Assembly: GCA_900767385.1 (NCBI GenBank)
Contig: CAAFYY010000012.1
Span: forward strand, 1-41,392
Length of the DNA: 41,392 nucleotides
Direction of reading: 5' to 3'
From: Bacteroidales bacterium
GTDB lineage: Bacteria > Bacteroidota > Bacteroidia > Bacteroidales > Paludibacteraceae
Shown: positions 17,124-25,006 of the stretch, one piece after another
How the letters are laid out: every line of letters begins with the position of its first letter
Numbering within the stretch: position 1 is the first letter of the stretch
Program-made: the position numbers and the translations under genes
Notes under the pieces: generated by a model
Databases searched by the model: none
Told to the model about the DNA's origin: nothing
Seen by the model: the letters and a program-made list of their open reading frames with translations, nothing else

Positions 17124-18302
17124 TCACCTGACGCGATGGGTGATGAAGTGGTTTTTGACGTAGCCGTAGTAAAAGAGTACGCCTGCGATATTGACGCCGA
17201 AGGCCAACCAGAAAGCGGCGCTGTAGCCAAGGTGCTGCGAGAAGATACCGCCGAAGATGACGCCGAGGCCCATGCCGATGTCCCAACTGATGAGTTGGGT
17301 GGAGTTGGCTGTTCCGCGTTTCGTGTGGGGTGCGAGGTTGATGAACATGGTCTGCATGCCGGGCCAGATATGTCCGTTGCCAAGACCGATGATGAGAGCT
17401 GCACCATAGTAGCCGATTGGATTCTTGAGGGCTGCAAAGAGGAGATAGCCGAAGAGACTCACGACGATGCCGTGGTTGACATTCTCCACCATCCGCCCTT
17501 TACGGAGCGAACGGGCACCAATGAGACGCGAGAGGATGAGTCCTCCGCTAAGCACTGCAAACCAAGCACCTGTGCCTGCCGTCATCCCCAAGACCTCTTT
17601 GCCGTAGATGGCGAGGTAGGTGGCAAGGATGCCGTAGCTCATGCCGATGCAGACCATAACGACTCCCTCGCTCCATCCCTCGACGAGGAAGAAGCGGTCC
17701 CAGGAAATAGGGTCGCGGTTGGGGATAATCTCTTTCGTCGGGAACTTGACGGTGGCATTGATGAGAAGGCCGATGCCTGCCGCCACCAAGCAGCAGAGAA
17801 AGAGCACGTCGTAATTAGATGTATACTGATAGATAAGCAGTCCGATGGTCGGAGCAATGCTGGTGGCGAGGTTGTTGCTGAGTCCGTAATAGCCGATACC
17901 CTCTGCCCTACGCGACGGATGAAGGACGTCGATGGCACAGGTAGAATTGGCCACCGTCACGGCCCCCATAGGAGCGCCGTGCATCGTGCGGACGATGGCA
18001 AAGAGTGTCATCGTGCCCGCAATCAGGTAGCCGGCAAACATCGCAAAGAATAGGAAATAGCAGACCAACAGCACGGTGCGGCGGGAGAAACTGTCAACCA
18101 GATAGCCAGAAAAAGGGCGCGCCAGCAGCGCCGTCAACGTATAGCCGGAGAGGACAAATCCGATGGTGTCTTTGTCGGCTTGATAAGTCTCGCTGAGGTA
18201 GAGAGGCAGCAAGGGGGTGATGAGCATGAAAGAGAAAAAAATCATGAAATTGGCTAACCACACCTTGATATAATTGGCATTCCAGAGACGCTCTTGAGTC
18301 AT
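17124..18302 (-). CDS. Major facilitator superfamily transporter
   Basis: A 392-residue membrane protein with about 12 hydrophobic helices. MFS marks include the loop 2-3 pattern GFVLSGYTLTALLARPFSGYLVDSFSRRTVLL and a repeat of similar form in the second half (GGLILSRLIGARSLRKGR). It belongs to the drug/sugar efflux-like group; the substrate is not evident. The start was set at ATG 18302 (MTQERLWNANYIKVW), which places the first helix normally; the frame runs 32 codons further up but without a signal. It ends 90 bases before the TlpA-like gene. Confidence 0.9.
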   Translation of the reverse strand: MTQERLWNANYIKVWLANFMIFFSFMLITPLLPLYLSETYQADKDTIGFVLSGYTLTALLARPFSGYLVDSFSRRTVLLVCYFLFFAMFAGYLIAGTMTLFAIVRTMHGAPMGAVTVANSTCAIDVLHPSRRAEGIGYYGLSNNLATSIAPTIGLLIYQYTSNYDVLFLCCLVAAGIGLLINATVKFPTKEIIPNRDPISWDRFFLVEGWSEGVVMVCIGMSYGILATYLAIYGKEVLGMTAGTGAWFAVLSGGLILSRLIGARSLRKGRMVENVNHGIVVSLFGYLLFAALKNPIGYYGAALIIGLGNGHIWPGMQTMFINLAPHTKRGTANSTQLISWDIGMGLGVIFGGIFSQHLGYSAAFWLAFGVNIAGVLFYYGYVKNHFITHRVR

Positions 18303-18330
18303 CGCATTCTTTTGTATGAAAAATCGGCTG

Positions 18331-18338
18331 CAAAGGTA
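18331..18338 (-). promoter_or_regulatory. -7 element upstream of the MFS gene
   Basis: Minus-strand TACCTTTG 28 bases before the start codon; the nearest TTG is at a 15-nt spacing, so the -33 box is not standard. Confidence 0.4.
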
Positions 18339-18427
18339 CAAAGATTTTGGCGACAAAGGAGCATAGACGGGGTTTGAAAAAGAGCCTCTCACCGACATTG
18401 ATCATAGCGCAAGAAAGAGGCAGATTT

Positions 18428-18458
18428 TTGCGGAAACAATCGGCAAAGGATAGTTTTG
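18428..18458 (+). promoter_or_regulatory. Consensus promoter in a gene-free region
   Basis: TTG at 18428-18430 (within a TTTTTG run), 20-nt spacer, TAGTTTTG at 18451-18458. It fully matches the -33/-7 form and points at no protein gene; the first downstream gene starts 330 bases away beyond a terminator-like hairpin. Confidence 0.6.
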
Positions 18459-18463
18459 TTTTC

Positions 18464-18541
18464 GGAAATCTTGCCGACAAAAGGATTCAGAGATTCTGCT
18501 TTAGAAAAATCCCGAATCCTTTCGGCAGAAGTTGTTTTTTC
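18464..18541 (+). ncRNA. Candidate small RNA with terminal hairpin
   Basis: Starting about 6 bases after the consensus -7 element, the region forms a hairpin: TGCCG (18472-18476) pairs with CGGCA (18523-18527), and after a three-base bulge AAAGGATTC (18480-18488) pairs with GAATCCTTT (18514-18522). The stem is 14 bp and is followed by TTGTTTTTT (18532-18540). Promoter, hairpin and T-run fit a transcript of about 78 nt. No known RNA family is recognised. The alternative is a chance hairpin in a decaying region. Confidence 0.5.
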
Positions 18542-18760
18542 AGGGGAAAAGTTGACGGGCATTCAATCAACACTACAGTTGCGAACGTACTTTTTCCTTT
18601 GAGATTAGAACTCCTTTTTTTGAAGAGAGGAAATCATTCTGTCCGTTCGGGATTGACTATTTCTGCCAGCACGCCTCTAACAGCCTTTGGACGCCACGGT
18701 TTTTCTCAAGAAAACTGGTTTTCTCCTTATTACGGGAGACACTGTAAGCGGTAAAAGTTG
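18542..18760. other. Gene-free stretch
   Basis: Between the candidate small RNA and the -7 element of the next gene I see no RNA gene, consensus promoter or strong hairpin. A 135-codon frame crosses 18347-18754 but looks random in composition. Confidence 0.5.
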
Positions 18761-18768
18761 TACCTTTG
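18761..18768 (+). promoter_or_regulatory. -7 element upstream of the 97-residue protein
   Basis: TACCTTTG, 21 bases before the ATG. No TTG at the standard distance. Confidence 0.45.
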
Positions 18769-18789
18769 CACATCCGAATCCGTAGAGAG

Positions 18790-19083
18790 ATGTACAACAA
18801 GTTTATCATACGACAAGATGGGACGCTGATTTTCGGTAATGTCTACCTCCACCGCGAACTTCTGGGGCGCGACGACTACACATGTTTCGGCGGCGGACTC
18901 TGGGAGATAGACCACGAACGGGAATGCATCATCCTCTATGGCAGGAGTTTCGACTTCGGGCCTCCCGATTTCACTCAACTCCGACGCATCAACCGCCTTT
19001 CTCTCCCCTCCCACCACCAACTGCCCATCTTCTACCGGCGCTCATGGCTCGGCGAAGAAATTTTTGAACCTATAAACGGATAA
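18790..19083 (+). CDS. Small conserved-looking protein, unknown function
   Basis: A 97-residue soluble protein. It opens with MYNKFIIRQDGTLIFGNVYL, then HRELLGRDDYTCFGGGLWEID, and ILYGRSFDFGPPDFTQL. The ordered mix of Gly, aromatic and charged residues looks like a real compact beta fold rather than noise. ATG at 18790 is preferred over an in-frame ATG 8 codons earlier (18766), which lies within the -7 element. I do not recognise the family. It is followed 80 bases later by a secreted protein gene with its own -7 element. Confidence 0.7.
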   Translation: MYNKFIIRQDGTLIFGNVYLHRELLGRDDYTCFGGGLWEIDHERECIILYGRSFDFGPPDFTQLRRINRLSLPSHHQLPIFYRRSWLGEEIFEPING

Positions 19084-19123
19084 AAAAGCATACACCAAGA
19101 TACGCCGATTGACAAAATCCTTG

Positions 19124-19131
19124 TATCTTTG
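19124..19131 (+). promoter_or_regulatory. -7 element upstream of the secreted protein
   Basis: TATCTTTG, 31 bases before the ATG at 19163. The -33 box is not standard. Confidence 0.45.
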
Positions 19132-19162
19132 GCAACGAAAAAAATCTAACAATATCAAACTC

Positions 19163-20629
19163 ATGAAGAAACAACTTCTTGCATTGGCAATGGGCTGCTG
19201 CGCATTGGCCGCCAACGGACAAAACGCGCCCGTACAACCCGTTAAAGACCTGACCGTCAAACAGTCGTTTGAAGTGGTTGGCCTACAACACTTCCAAGAC
19301 ATCACCTTCGAACTCCAAGGCAACGAGGCCATCCAAGGCATCACCCTCAGTCAGGAAGGTACACCAAAGATCATCACCCATGGTCACTATATCGTAAAAC
19401 AAGAAGTTACCGCAGAGGAGGCTGCCAACGGTATCCGCTCTTGGCTCGCATTCCCTACCGACATGCAGGCAGCCACAGACAACTATGGTAAACTCTGGAC
19501 CGCCTACAGCTACAACCCTAACAAAGAGTACGCTGAAGCTTGGGAGATGGTAACTCCAACCAACGACCGACTGGTCTTCAAAGCTGGCGTTGGCTATCAG
19601 ATTCGTTACGACAAAAACCTCAGCAATGGTCTGACTATTGAATTCAAGTCTGTCATCAAATACTTCGGCTCCAACGACTGCCGCTCTACAGGTTTGAACA
19701 GACACTACAACACCTACAATGCCGACAGCGAGTGGGCCAACCTCCGTCTGGTCGGCGCGCCGTTCATGTCAGCCACTCGCCTCAACACCACCGACGTGCG
19801 TCTCGCCTTCCCTAACGAGAAAGGGGGCTACGACCAATACGTCAGCACCGACAACGCCACACCAAACATGGCACCGTTCCGTGCATTCTTTGTGCAACAT
19901 GCTGGCGACGTGCTCTATAAAGGCGTCAACAACACCACCCTCGAGATGGGTCCGGTCTATGCGCATACCGTAGGCGACGAGTTCCTTAATATCTACCTCA
20001 ACGGCAACGGCAGCAGCGACCGCACCGTCCTCTGGCTCAGCGAGAACAGTCGCAGCAACTATGAGAGCAGCGACGATTTCTCAAAACTCTTCTCAGGCGA
20101 GGAACAGTATGCCACGATCTACTCTCTTGAAAGCGGCCATCGTCTCGCCTACAACAAGATGGGTTATACCACCGACGTTATCCCAATGGGCGTACGCATC
20201 CCTGTCAAAGGCACCTACACTTTCTCACTCAATGGTGCAATGACCGCTGCTTCACAGGTGATTCTCCACGACAAGGTGCGCAACACCTACACCGATCTCA
20301 AACAACGCGACTATACCTTTACAGCCAACACTGGTACACTCGACAACCGCTTTGAGCTGAATCTCAACTTCGCACCAATCACCACTCCATCGATTGACAA
20401 CGAAGGCAGCGGCATGATCCTCGACGTCTTGACCACCGACCGCGGCATCGTGATCAATGGTCTGCCAGAGGGAACAACCATCCAACTCGCCGACGCTTCA
20501 GGCAAAGTGATTACACGTCTCTACGCCGACAGCGAGACAATGACCCTGCCACAACTCGTGCCAGGCATCTACTTCCTGATGGTCAACCACAACAACGAGT
20601 TCTCATCTCACAAACTGACCGTAAAATAA
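19163..20629 (+). CDS. Secreted protein with C-terminal sorting-type domain
   Basis: A 488-residue exported protein. Signal peptide residues 1-20 (MKKQLLALAMGCCALAANGQ). The central part is beta-rich with no catalytic motif I can name. The last ~75 residues (LDVLTTDRGIVINGLPEGTT, then VITRLYADSETMTLPQLVPG and IYFLMVNHN) resemble the Ig-like C-terminal signals of type IX secretion substrates, ending with a short KLTVK strand. It may thus be exported to the cell surface, but no secretion-system genes are in the window to confirm it. MKK at 19163 was chosen for the signal peptide. A terminator follows at 20664. Confidence 0.8.
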   Translation: MKKQLLALAMGCCALAANGQNAPVQPVKDLTVKQSFEVVGLQHFQDITFELQGNEAIQGITLSQEGTPKIITHGHYIVKQEVTAEEAANGIRSWLAFPTDMQAATDNYGKLWTAYSYNPNKEYAEAWEMVTPTNDRLVFKAGVGYQIRYDKNLSNGLTIEFKSVIKYFGSNDCRSTGLNRHYNTYNADSEWANLRLVGAPFMSATRLNTTDVRLAFPNEKGGYDQYVSTDNATPNMAPFRAFFVQHAGDVLYKGVNNTTLEMGPVYAHTVGDEFLNIYLNGNGSSDRTVLWLSENSRSNYESSDDFSKLFSGEEQYATIYSLESGHRLAYNKMGYTTDVIPMGVRIPVKGTYTFSLNGAMTAASQVILHDKVRNTYTDLKQRDYTFTANTGTLDNRFELNLNFAPITTPSIDNEGSGMILDVLTTDRGIVINGLPEGTTIQLADASGKVITRLYADSETMTLPQLVPGIYFLMVNHNNEFSSHKLTVK

Positions 20630-20663
20630 GCCGTCAGCAAAGACAATAACACCCTAACGACAC

Positions 20664-20691
20664 GCCCCGCCTCATCACTGAGAGGTGGGGC
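20664..20691 (+). terminator. Terminator of the secreted protein gene
   Basis: GCCCCGCCTC (20664-20673) pairs with GAGAGGTGGGGC (20680-20691) with one bulge and one wobble; a loose T-rich tract follows. It isolates the metal cluster downstream. Confidence 0.75.
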
Positions 20692-20721
20692 TGTCTGTTT
20701 GTGGTAGACGACGACTGGAAA

Positions 20722-20770
20722 ATACCTATTTATAGGTATAGTGTGGTTTTGAAAAAAATTACTATCTTTG
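20722..20770 (+). promoter_or_regulatory. Inverted repeat plus -7 element before the metal cluster
   Basis: ATACCTAT (20722-20729) and ATAGGTAT (20732-20739) form a perfect 8+8 inverted repeat with a TT centre. TATCTTTG (20763-20770) is a consensus -7 element; the place of the -33 box (about 20740-20742) directly abuts the repeat and does not read TTG. This suggests a regulator-dependent promoter with the repeat as operator (inference). Transcription should start at about 20774-20777. Confidence 0.55.
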
Positions 20771-20774
20771 CAAC

Positions 20775-21251
20775 GTGATAAAAAAGGCAATCAGAGGTAT
20801 CGTTGCCATCCTACTCATTGCAGTGTTTTGGGTGGCAGGAAGCGGAATGAATATCTATCATTTCTGCTGCGAGGCGTGCGCCCACCAATGCCTTGAGTTT
20901 TACTTCGGACTAACTGACTGTCAAGACGTTCACACACACCATCACTGCCACGAGCACGACTGCTACTGCGAACATCATCACCACGACGCCGACGAAGATC
21001 ACGAACATGACTGCGAACATCTGGAACGTCACAGCAACAACTGCAGTCTGACACGTATTTGCAACGACAACACGTTGCCAACCGATGTTTTAACCCCCTC
21101 ATTACCTATCATCGACCTCGTTGCAGCAGCACCTCTCGGAGCTTCTGCTTTCAATACAATCTCCCAACAAACCGCATTCCCTCACCCTCAACACCACGCT
21201 CCGCCAGGCGGGCGGGATGTGCTGAAGGAGAACTGCGTCCTTCGCATTTGA
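20775..21251 (+). CDS. His/Cys-rich envelope protein (HYC_CC_PP-like), GTG start
   Basis: A 158-residue protein. The N-terminus (MIKKAIRGIVAILLIAVFWV) is a signal or anchor segment, followed by a Cys cluster (FCCEACAHQC), then a metal-binding stretch with dense His and Cys (HTHHHCHEHDCYCEHHHHD, residues about 55-75) and an ending PPGGRDVLKENCVLRI. This layout resembles the small HYC_CC_PP proteins found before metal-related TonB-dependent receptors in Bacteroidetes. The start is GTG at 20775, only 5 bases after the -7 element, so the mRNA is probably leaderless or nearly so. The next ATG (residue 25) would remove the signal segment. Likely role: binding Cu, Zn, Ni or similar ions in the envelope; the metal cannot be told. 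Confidence 0.8.
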   Translation: MIKKAIRGIVAILLIAVFWVAGSGMNIYHFCCEACAHQCLEFYFGLTDCQDVHTHHHCHEHDCYCEHHHHDADEDHEHDCEHLERHSNNCSLTRICNDNTLPTDVLTPSLPIIDLVAAAPLGASAFNTISQQTAFPHPQHHAPPGGRDVLKENCVLRI

Positions 21252-21341
21252 TTTTCTGCTTGAACCGCCACTCGGATGCACGTACAACGATGCACCCCAA
21301 CCCTTTTTGTTCAACGACAACAGAAAAATCAAATGTTCCCA

Positions 21342-23669
21342 ATGAAAAAATCATACATATTTATATTAGTAGCCATGCTCTTTGCGATGGCTACAGCACA
21401 AGCCCAAACCATCACAGGCCGAGTTGTAGATAAAAACGGTGAGTCAATCATCGGAGCTAACATTAAATGGAAAGATACCAACATGGGCACAGTGACCGAC
21501 CTTGACGGCAATTTCAGCATTGAGGCACACCCTGTTCAAGACGTGCTCATCATCACCTATATCGGCTACGTCTCACAAAACATCACCGTCAGCAACCCTA
21601 ACAAGAAGCTGGAAATCGTGTTGGAAGAAGATGCCGTTCTGCTCACCGACGTAGTCATCACCGGTCGCAAGGCATCTACCGTCACCTCCCGTCTGAATGC
21701 CGGACAGTCGCAGACACTCACCGGCGACGAGCTCTGTAAAGCAGCCTGCTGCAACCTCTCCGAGAGCTTCGAGACCAACGCCTCTGTCGACGTGGCCTAC
21801 AGCGATGCTGCCACCGGCGCCAAGACCATCCGTATGCTCGGCCTCAGTGGTACTTATGTGCAGATGCTGAGTGAGAACACTCCAGGCGTGCGCGGCCTCG
21901 CTGCCAACTATGGTATGGAATATATCCCGGGTTCTTGGATGGAGAGCATCCAAGTCTCGAAAGGCACATCCTCTGTCATCAACGGCTATGAGGCAACCAC
22001 CGGCCAAATCAACGTAGAATATATCAAGCCTCAGAAGGCTGCCCCTATCGCCATCAATGGTATGCTCAACCACATGCTCCGCGCTGAACTCAACGCCACT
22101 GGCGGTTGGGAACTCACCCCAGTGCTCTCAACAGCAGTCTTGGCTCACTACAAGACAGAACCCATGGAACACGATGGCAACGGCGATGGTTTCCTCGACC
22201 TTCCAAAGAATCAACAAATCAACGCACTCAACCGTTGGTACATCAAGACCGACCGCTACACAGGCCAAATCCTCTTCCGTGGTCTCTACGACGAACGCCA
22301 CGGCGGTCAATCAGAGAAACTTGCTGTCAACGACCGCTACGGCATCGACATCAAGACCACCCGCTACGAAGGCTTCATGAAGAATGGCTACGTATTCGAC
22401 AAAGAGAAAGGCACCAGCATCGGTTTAATTCTCAGCGCCTCTTTCCACCACCACGATTCTGAATACGGCAAGACTATCTACGACGCCAAACAGACCAACG
22501 TCTACTTCAACGGAATCTTCCAGACCAACTTCACCGACGACCACAAACTCTCAACCGGCATAAGCGTCAACTACGATAAGTACAACGAGGACCTCTACTG
22601 GGATCCAACCTTCTCTGGTTATAGCCGTTACATCCAAGATTACGACTTCAACCGCAGCGAGTTGACCACCGGTCTCTTTGCAGAGTATTCATACAACTAT
22701 AAAGAGACCCTCTCGTTGATTCTTGGTCTCCGCGGCGACTACAGCAACCGCTTCGGTTTCTTCGCCACACCACGTTTCAACATCCGCTACGCCCCATGGG
22801 AGTGGCTCAACATCCGCGCATCTGTCGGCATGGGCTATCGTTCGCCTAACATCATCAGCGACAACAGTTTCATGTTGCCAAGCAGTCGCAACATCTATTT
22901 CTATGAAAATTACAAAGGCGACGAGTTGAAACGTTTCCGTCAGGAAAAAGCACTCAATGCCGGTGCCAGTCTGACCTTCCACATCCCGGTTCAAGCCAAG
23001 GAACTCCGCATCACTGCCGAATACTACTACACCAACTTCTTTGAGAGCGTAGTGGCCGACATGGACAGCGACCCTCATAAGATTCTCTTCTACAACCTCG
23101 ACGGCGGTCGCAGTTATGCAGGCAGCTTCCAAGTTGAGGCCGAAATGGAGATTCTCCGCGGTTGGACCATGACCGCAGCCTTCCGTCATACCGACGTGAA
23201 ACAAACCATCGGTGGCGTCTTGCGTGAGAAACCGCTTGTCAACCGTTTCAAAGGCTTGATTACCACCAGTTATCAAACACCACTCAAGAAATGGCAGTTC
23301 GACCTCACCGCACAGTTCAACGGCGGCGGCCGCATGCCAGACGGCTTCATCGAGCATTACGAAGGCGAGAAACAATATCATCTCAGCGCTGACGGCCAGA
23401 CTTTGAACTACAACTGGTATCCTCAGCTCATGGCCCAAGTGACCCGTTACTTCAAAAGTTGGTCTATTTACGTAGGTGGAGAAAACCTTACGAACTTTAA
23501 ACAGTCTAATCCTATAGTAAACGGTGCGGAGCCATATAGTCAGAACTTCGATGGTTCTATGGCATGGGGCCCAATCCATGGCGCCATGGCCTACATCGGT
23601 TTCCGTTGGGCCATCGACAAAGACTACGATATTGCCAAACAGCGTTTTGCAAATAGGAACAAGAAATAA
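21342..23669 (+). CDS. TonB-dependent receptor of the metal cluster
   Basis: A 775-residue outer-membrane receptor: signal peptide (1-21, ending ATAQAQT), CarboxypepD_reg domain (about 22-105, ITGRVVDKNGESIIGANIKW), plug (about 115-235) and barrel to a C-terminal aromatic strand (AYIGFRWAID). The plug begins with an unusual Cys group, ELCKAACCNLSESFETN, then TGAKTIRMLGLSGTYVQML. No SusD partner follows; instead an HMA protein lies 25 bases downstream and a His-rich protein 90 bases upstream, so the cargo is probably a metal or metal complex rather than a glycan. An in-frame ATG at 21333 would add three residues and is an equal candidate start. Confidence 0.9.
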   Translation: MKKSYIFILVAMLFAMATAQAQTITGRVVDKNGESIIGANIKWKDTNMGTVTDLDGNFSIEAHPVQDVLIITYIGYVSQNITVSNPNKKLEIVLEEDAVLLTDVVITGRKASTVTSRLNAGQSQTLTGDELCKAACCNLSESFETNASVDVAYSDAATGAKTIRMLGLSGTYVQMLSENTPGVRGLAANYGMEYIPGSWMESIQVSKGTSSVINGYEATTGQINVEYIKPQKAAPIAINGMLNHMLRAELNATGGWELTPVLSTAVLAHYKTEPMEHDGNGDGFLDLPKNQQINALNRWYIKTDRYTGQILFRGLYDERHGGQSEKLAVNDRYGIDIKTTRYEGFMKNGYVFDKEKGTSIGLILSASFHHHDSEYGKTIYDAKQTNVYFNGIFQTNFTDDHKLSTGISVNYDKYNEDLYWDPTFSGYSRYIQDYDFNRSELTTGLFAEYSYNYKETLSLILGLRGDYSNRFGFFATPRFNIRYAPWEWLNIRASVGMGYRSPNIISDNSFMLPSSRNIYFYENYKGDELKRFRQEKALNAGASLTFHIPVQAKELRITAEYYYTNFFESVVADMDSDPHKILFYNLDGGRSYAGSFQVEAEMEILRGWTMTAAFRHTDVKQTIGGVLREKPLVNRFKGLITTSYQTPLKKWQFDLTAQFNGGGRMPDGFIEHYEGEKQYHLSADGQTLNYNWYPQLMAQVTRYFKSWSIYVGGENLTNFKQSNPIVNGAEPYSQNFDGSMAWGPIHGAMAYIGFRWAIDKDYDIAKQRFANRNKK

Positions 23670-23694
23670 TAAACAATAAAATAAAATTACAGTT

Positions 23695-24261
23695 ATGAAA
23701 AAAATCATGTTGACTCTCGCCCTCGTGCTCGTAGCATTCGTGGGCTTGAACGCAGAAAAAGTGACAACACGTCTCTACATCCCAGAGATGGAGTGCAACA
23801 ACTGCAAAGCAAAAGTTGAGAAATGTATCACCTATGTAAAAGGTGTCAAAGATCTCAAAATCGACCTCGACAAACGCATCGCCACCATCACCTTCGACGA
23901 TGCTAAGACTTCTATCGCAAAGATTCAAGAGGCTTTGAAGAAGGAGGCTAAATTCGATTCTAAAGAAATCAAAGAGAAAGGCGGTTGCCCAGGCTGCAAA
24001 GGCGGTCAATGCACCGGCGCTTGCAAAGGTCACGAGCATGCTCATGGCGAGGCTTGCAAAGGTCATGACCACAGTCAATGCCAAGGCCACAAAGAAGGCG
24101 AACACAAATGCTCTGGCGAATGCAAAGGTCACGAGCACGCTCATGGTGAGGCTTGCAAAGGTCACGACCACAGCCAATGCCAAGGCCACAAAGAAGGCGA
24201 GCACAAATGCAGTGGTGCTTGCAAAGGCCATGCTGAGCCACAAAAGGCTGAAAAGAAGTAA
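23695..24261 (+). CDS. HMA-domain protein with His/Cys-rich repeat tail
   Basis: A 188-residue exported protein. Signal peptide residues 1-20; an HMA (heavy-metal-associated) domain at about 22-92 with MECNNC (Cys34, Cys37), the usual M-x-C-x-x-C soft-metal site. From residue 98 the tail is made of CKGH, CQGH and HEHAHGEA units in two nearly identical 33-residue repeats, about a third Cys and His. The family binds Cu(I), Zn(II) or similar ions; the tail could act as a periplasmic metal store. It is the last gene of the cluster and is followed by a strong terminator. Confidence 0.92.
   Translation: MKKIMLTLALVLVAFVGLNAEKVTTRLYIPEMECNNCKAKVEKCITYVKGVKDLKIDLDKRIATITFDDAKTSIAKIQEALKKEAKFDSKEIKEKGGCPGCKGGQCTGACKGHEHAHGEACKGHDHSQCQGHKEGEHKCSGECKGHEHAHGEACKGHDHSQCQGHKEGEHKCSGACKGHAEPQKAEKK
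24022..24219 (+). repeat. Two tandem 99-bp coding repeats
   Basis: Units 24022-24120 and 24121-24219 encode the same 33-residue Cys/His module and differ by only a few, nearly all synonymous, bases. A third copy starts at 24220 and breaks off after about 5 codons. Confidence 0.95.
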
Positions 24262-24280
24262 TTTTCCTACAGCATTATAA

Positions 24281-24322
24281 AAAAGCAAGGGCGAACCGAT
24301 TTCTCGATTCGCCCTTCTTTTA
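24281..24322. terminator. Bidirectional terminator
   Basis: AAGGGCGAACCGA (24287-24299) pairs with TCGATTCGCCCTT (24304-24316) with one mismatch, flanked by an A-run and TTTT. It serves both the HMA gene and minus-strand aroQ. Confidence 0.88.
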
Positions 24323-24337
24323 TGAAGATATTGGACG

Positions 24338-24757
24338 TTACTTCAATAAAGCACGGACCGCCAATTCATACGACTGAAGTCCGAAGCCGACGATGGAGCC
24401 GACGGCGGCTGCTTGGAGCAGCGAGTGATGACGCGCCTCTTCGCGACGATAGACATTGCTGATATGGACCTCAACCACAGGAGCAGGCACTGCCGCCACT
24501 GCATCAGCAATAGCAATGGAGGTGTGGGTGTAGGCAGCAGCATTCAAGACGATGCCATCAACCTCGAAGCCCTGCTGCTGAATCATCGTCACCAGTTCCC
24601 CCTCCACATTCGACTGAAAAAGACGAAACTCCACCTGAGGAAACAGACTCTTCAGTTGTAGATAATAATCATCAAACGAGACAGAACCGTAGACCTCTGG
24701 TTCGCGTTTGCCCAACAAATTAAGGTTAGGCCCGTTAATAATAGCAATAACAGCCAT
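24338..24757 (-). CDS. aroQ: Type II 3-dehydroquinate dehydratase
   Basis: A 139-residue enzyme of the shikimate pathway that dehydrates 3-dehydroquinate to 3-dehydroshikimate. The catalytic loop INGPNLNLLGKREPEVYG contains Arg18 and Tyr23, the AAAYTHTSIA segment and EVHISNVYRREEARHHS (with the catalytic His) follow. Length is normal for the dodecameric type II family. The start at 24757 begins directly with the first strand; 20 upstream codons in frame cross its own promoter. It is monocistronic, with a consensus promoter at 24775-24805. Confidence 0.95.
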   Translation of the reverse strand: MAVIAIINGPNLNLLGKREPEVYGSVSFDDYYLQLKSLFPQVEFRLFQSNVEGELVTMIQQQGFEVDGIVLNAAAYTHTSIAIADAVAAVPAPVVEVHISNVYRREEARHHSLLQAAAVGSIVGFGLQSYELAVRALLK

Positions 24758-24774
24758 AGTGATGTTCTTTTTTG

Positions 24775-24805
24775 CAAAGGTAGAAATTATATTCTTCACC
24801 ACCAA
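24775..24805 (-). promoter_or_regulatory. Promoter of aroQ
   Basis: Minus-strand TTG (24803-24805), 20-nt spacer, TACCTTTG (24775-24782). The -7 element is 17 bases from the start codon, so the leader is about 12 nt. Confidence 0.8.
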
Positions 24806-24962
24806 ATTATCGGACATTTTTATCTCTTTTCAAAGTTAAAATAAAACAAAAATATACATATAGCAAACTGATACTCAACCCTAAACCACTACACCAAAAG
24901 TTTACTTCGAAAGAATTTACGAAAAACGGAGTAAAAAGTGCCTGTAATTGAAAAAATGGGTG

Positions 24963-24970
24963 TAAATTTG
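24963..24970 (+). promoter_or_regulatory. -7 element upstream of tonB
   Basis: TAAATTTG, 36 bases before the ATG at 25007; no TTG at the standard spacing. Confidence 0.4.
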
Positions 24971-25006
24971 CACTGCAAATAAAATAGGAAAAATATCAAT
25001 ACAAAT

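Noticed and set aside
17136..18053. A 305-codon plus-strand frame
   Set aside because: It is antisense to the MFS transporter and shows no domain, signal or membrane pattern.
18347..18754. A 135-codon plus-strand frame in the gene-poor gap
   Set aside because: No family pattern, no start context, and it runs across the candidate promoter and hairpin; it may be chance.
22689..23708. A 339-codon minus-strand frame
   Set aside because: It is antisense to the barrel of the TonB-dependent receptor and would run through its stop and the next start.
24022..24219. Direct repeats as a CRISPR-like array
   Set aside because: The units are adjacent without spacers and stay in frame within an HMA protein, so they are coding repeats. 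No CRISPR array was seen anywhere in the window.
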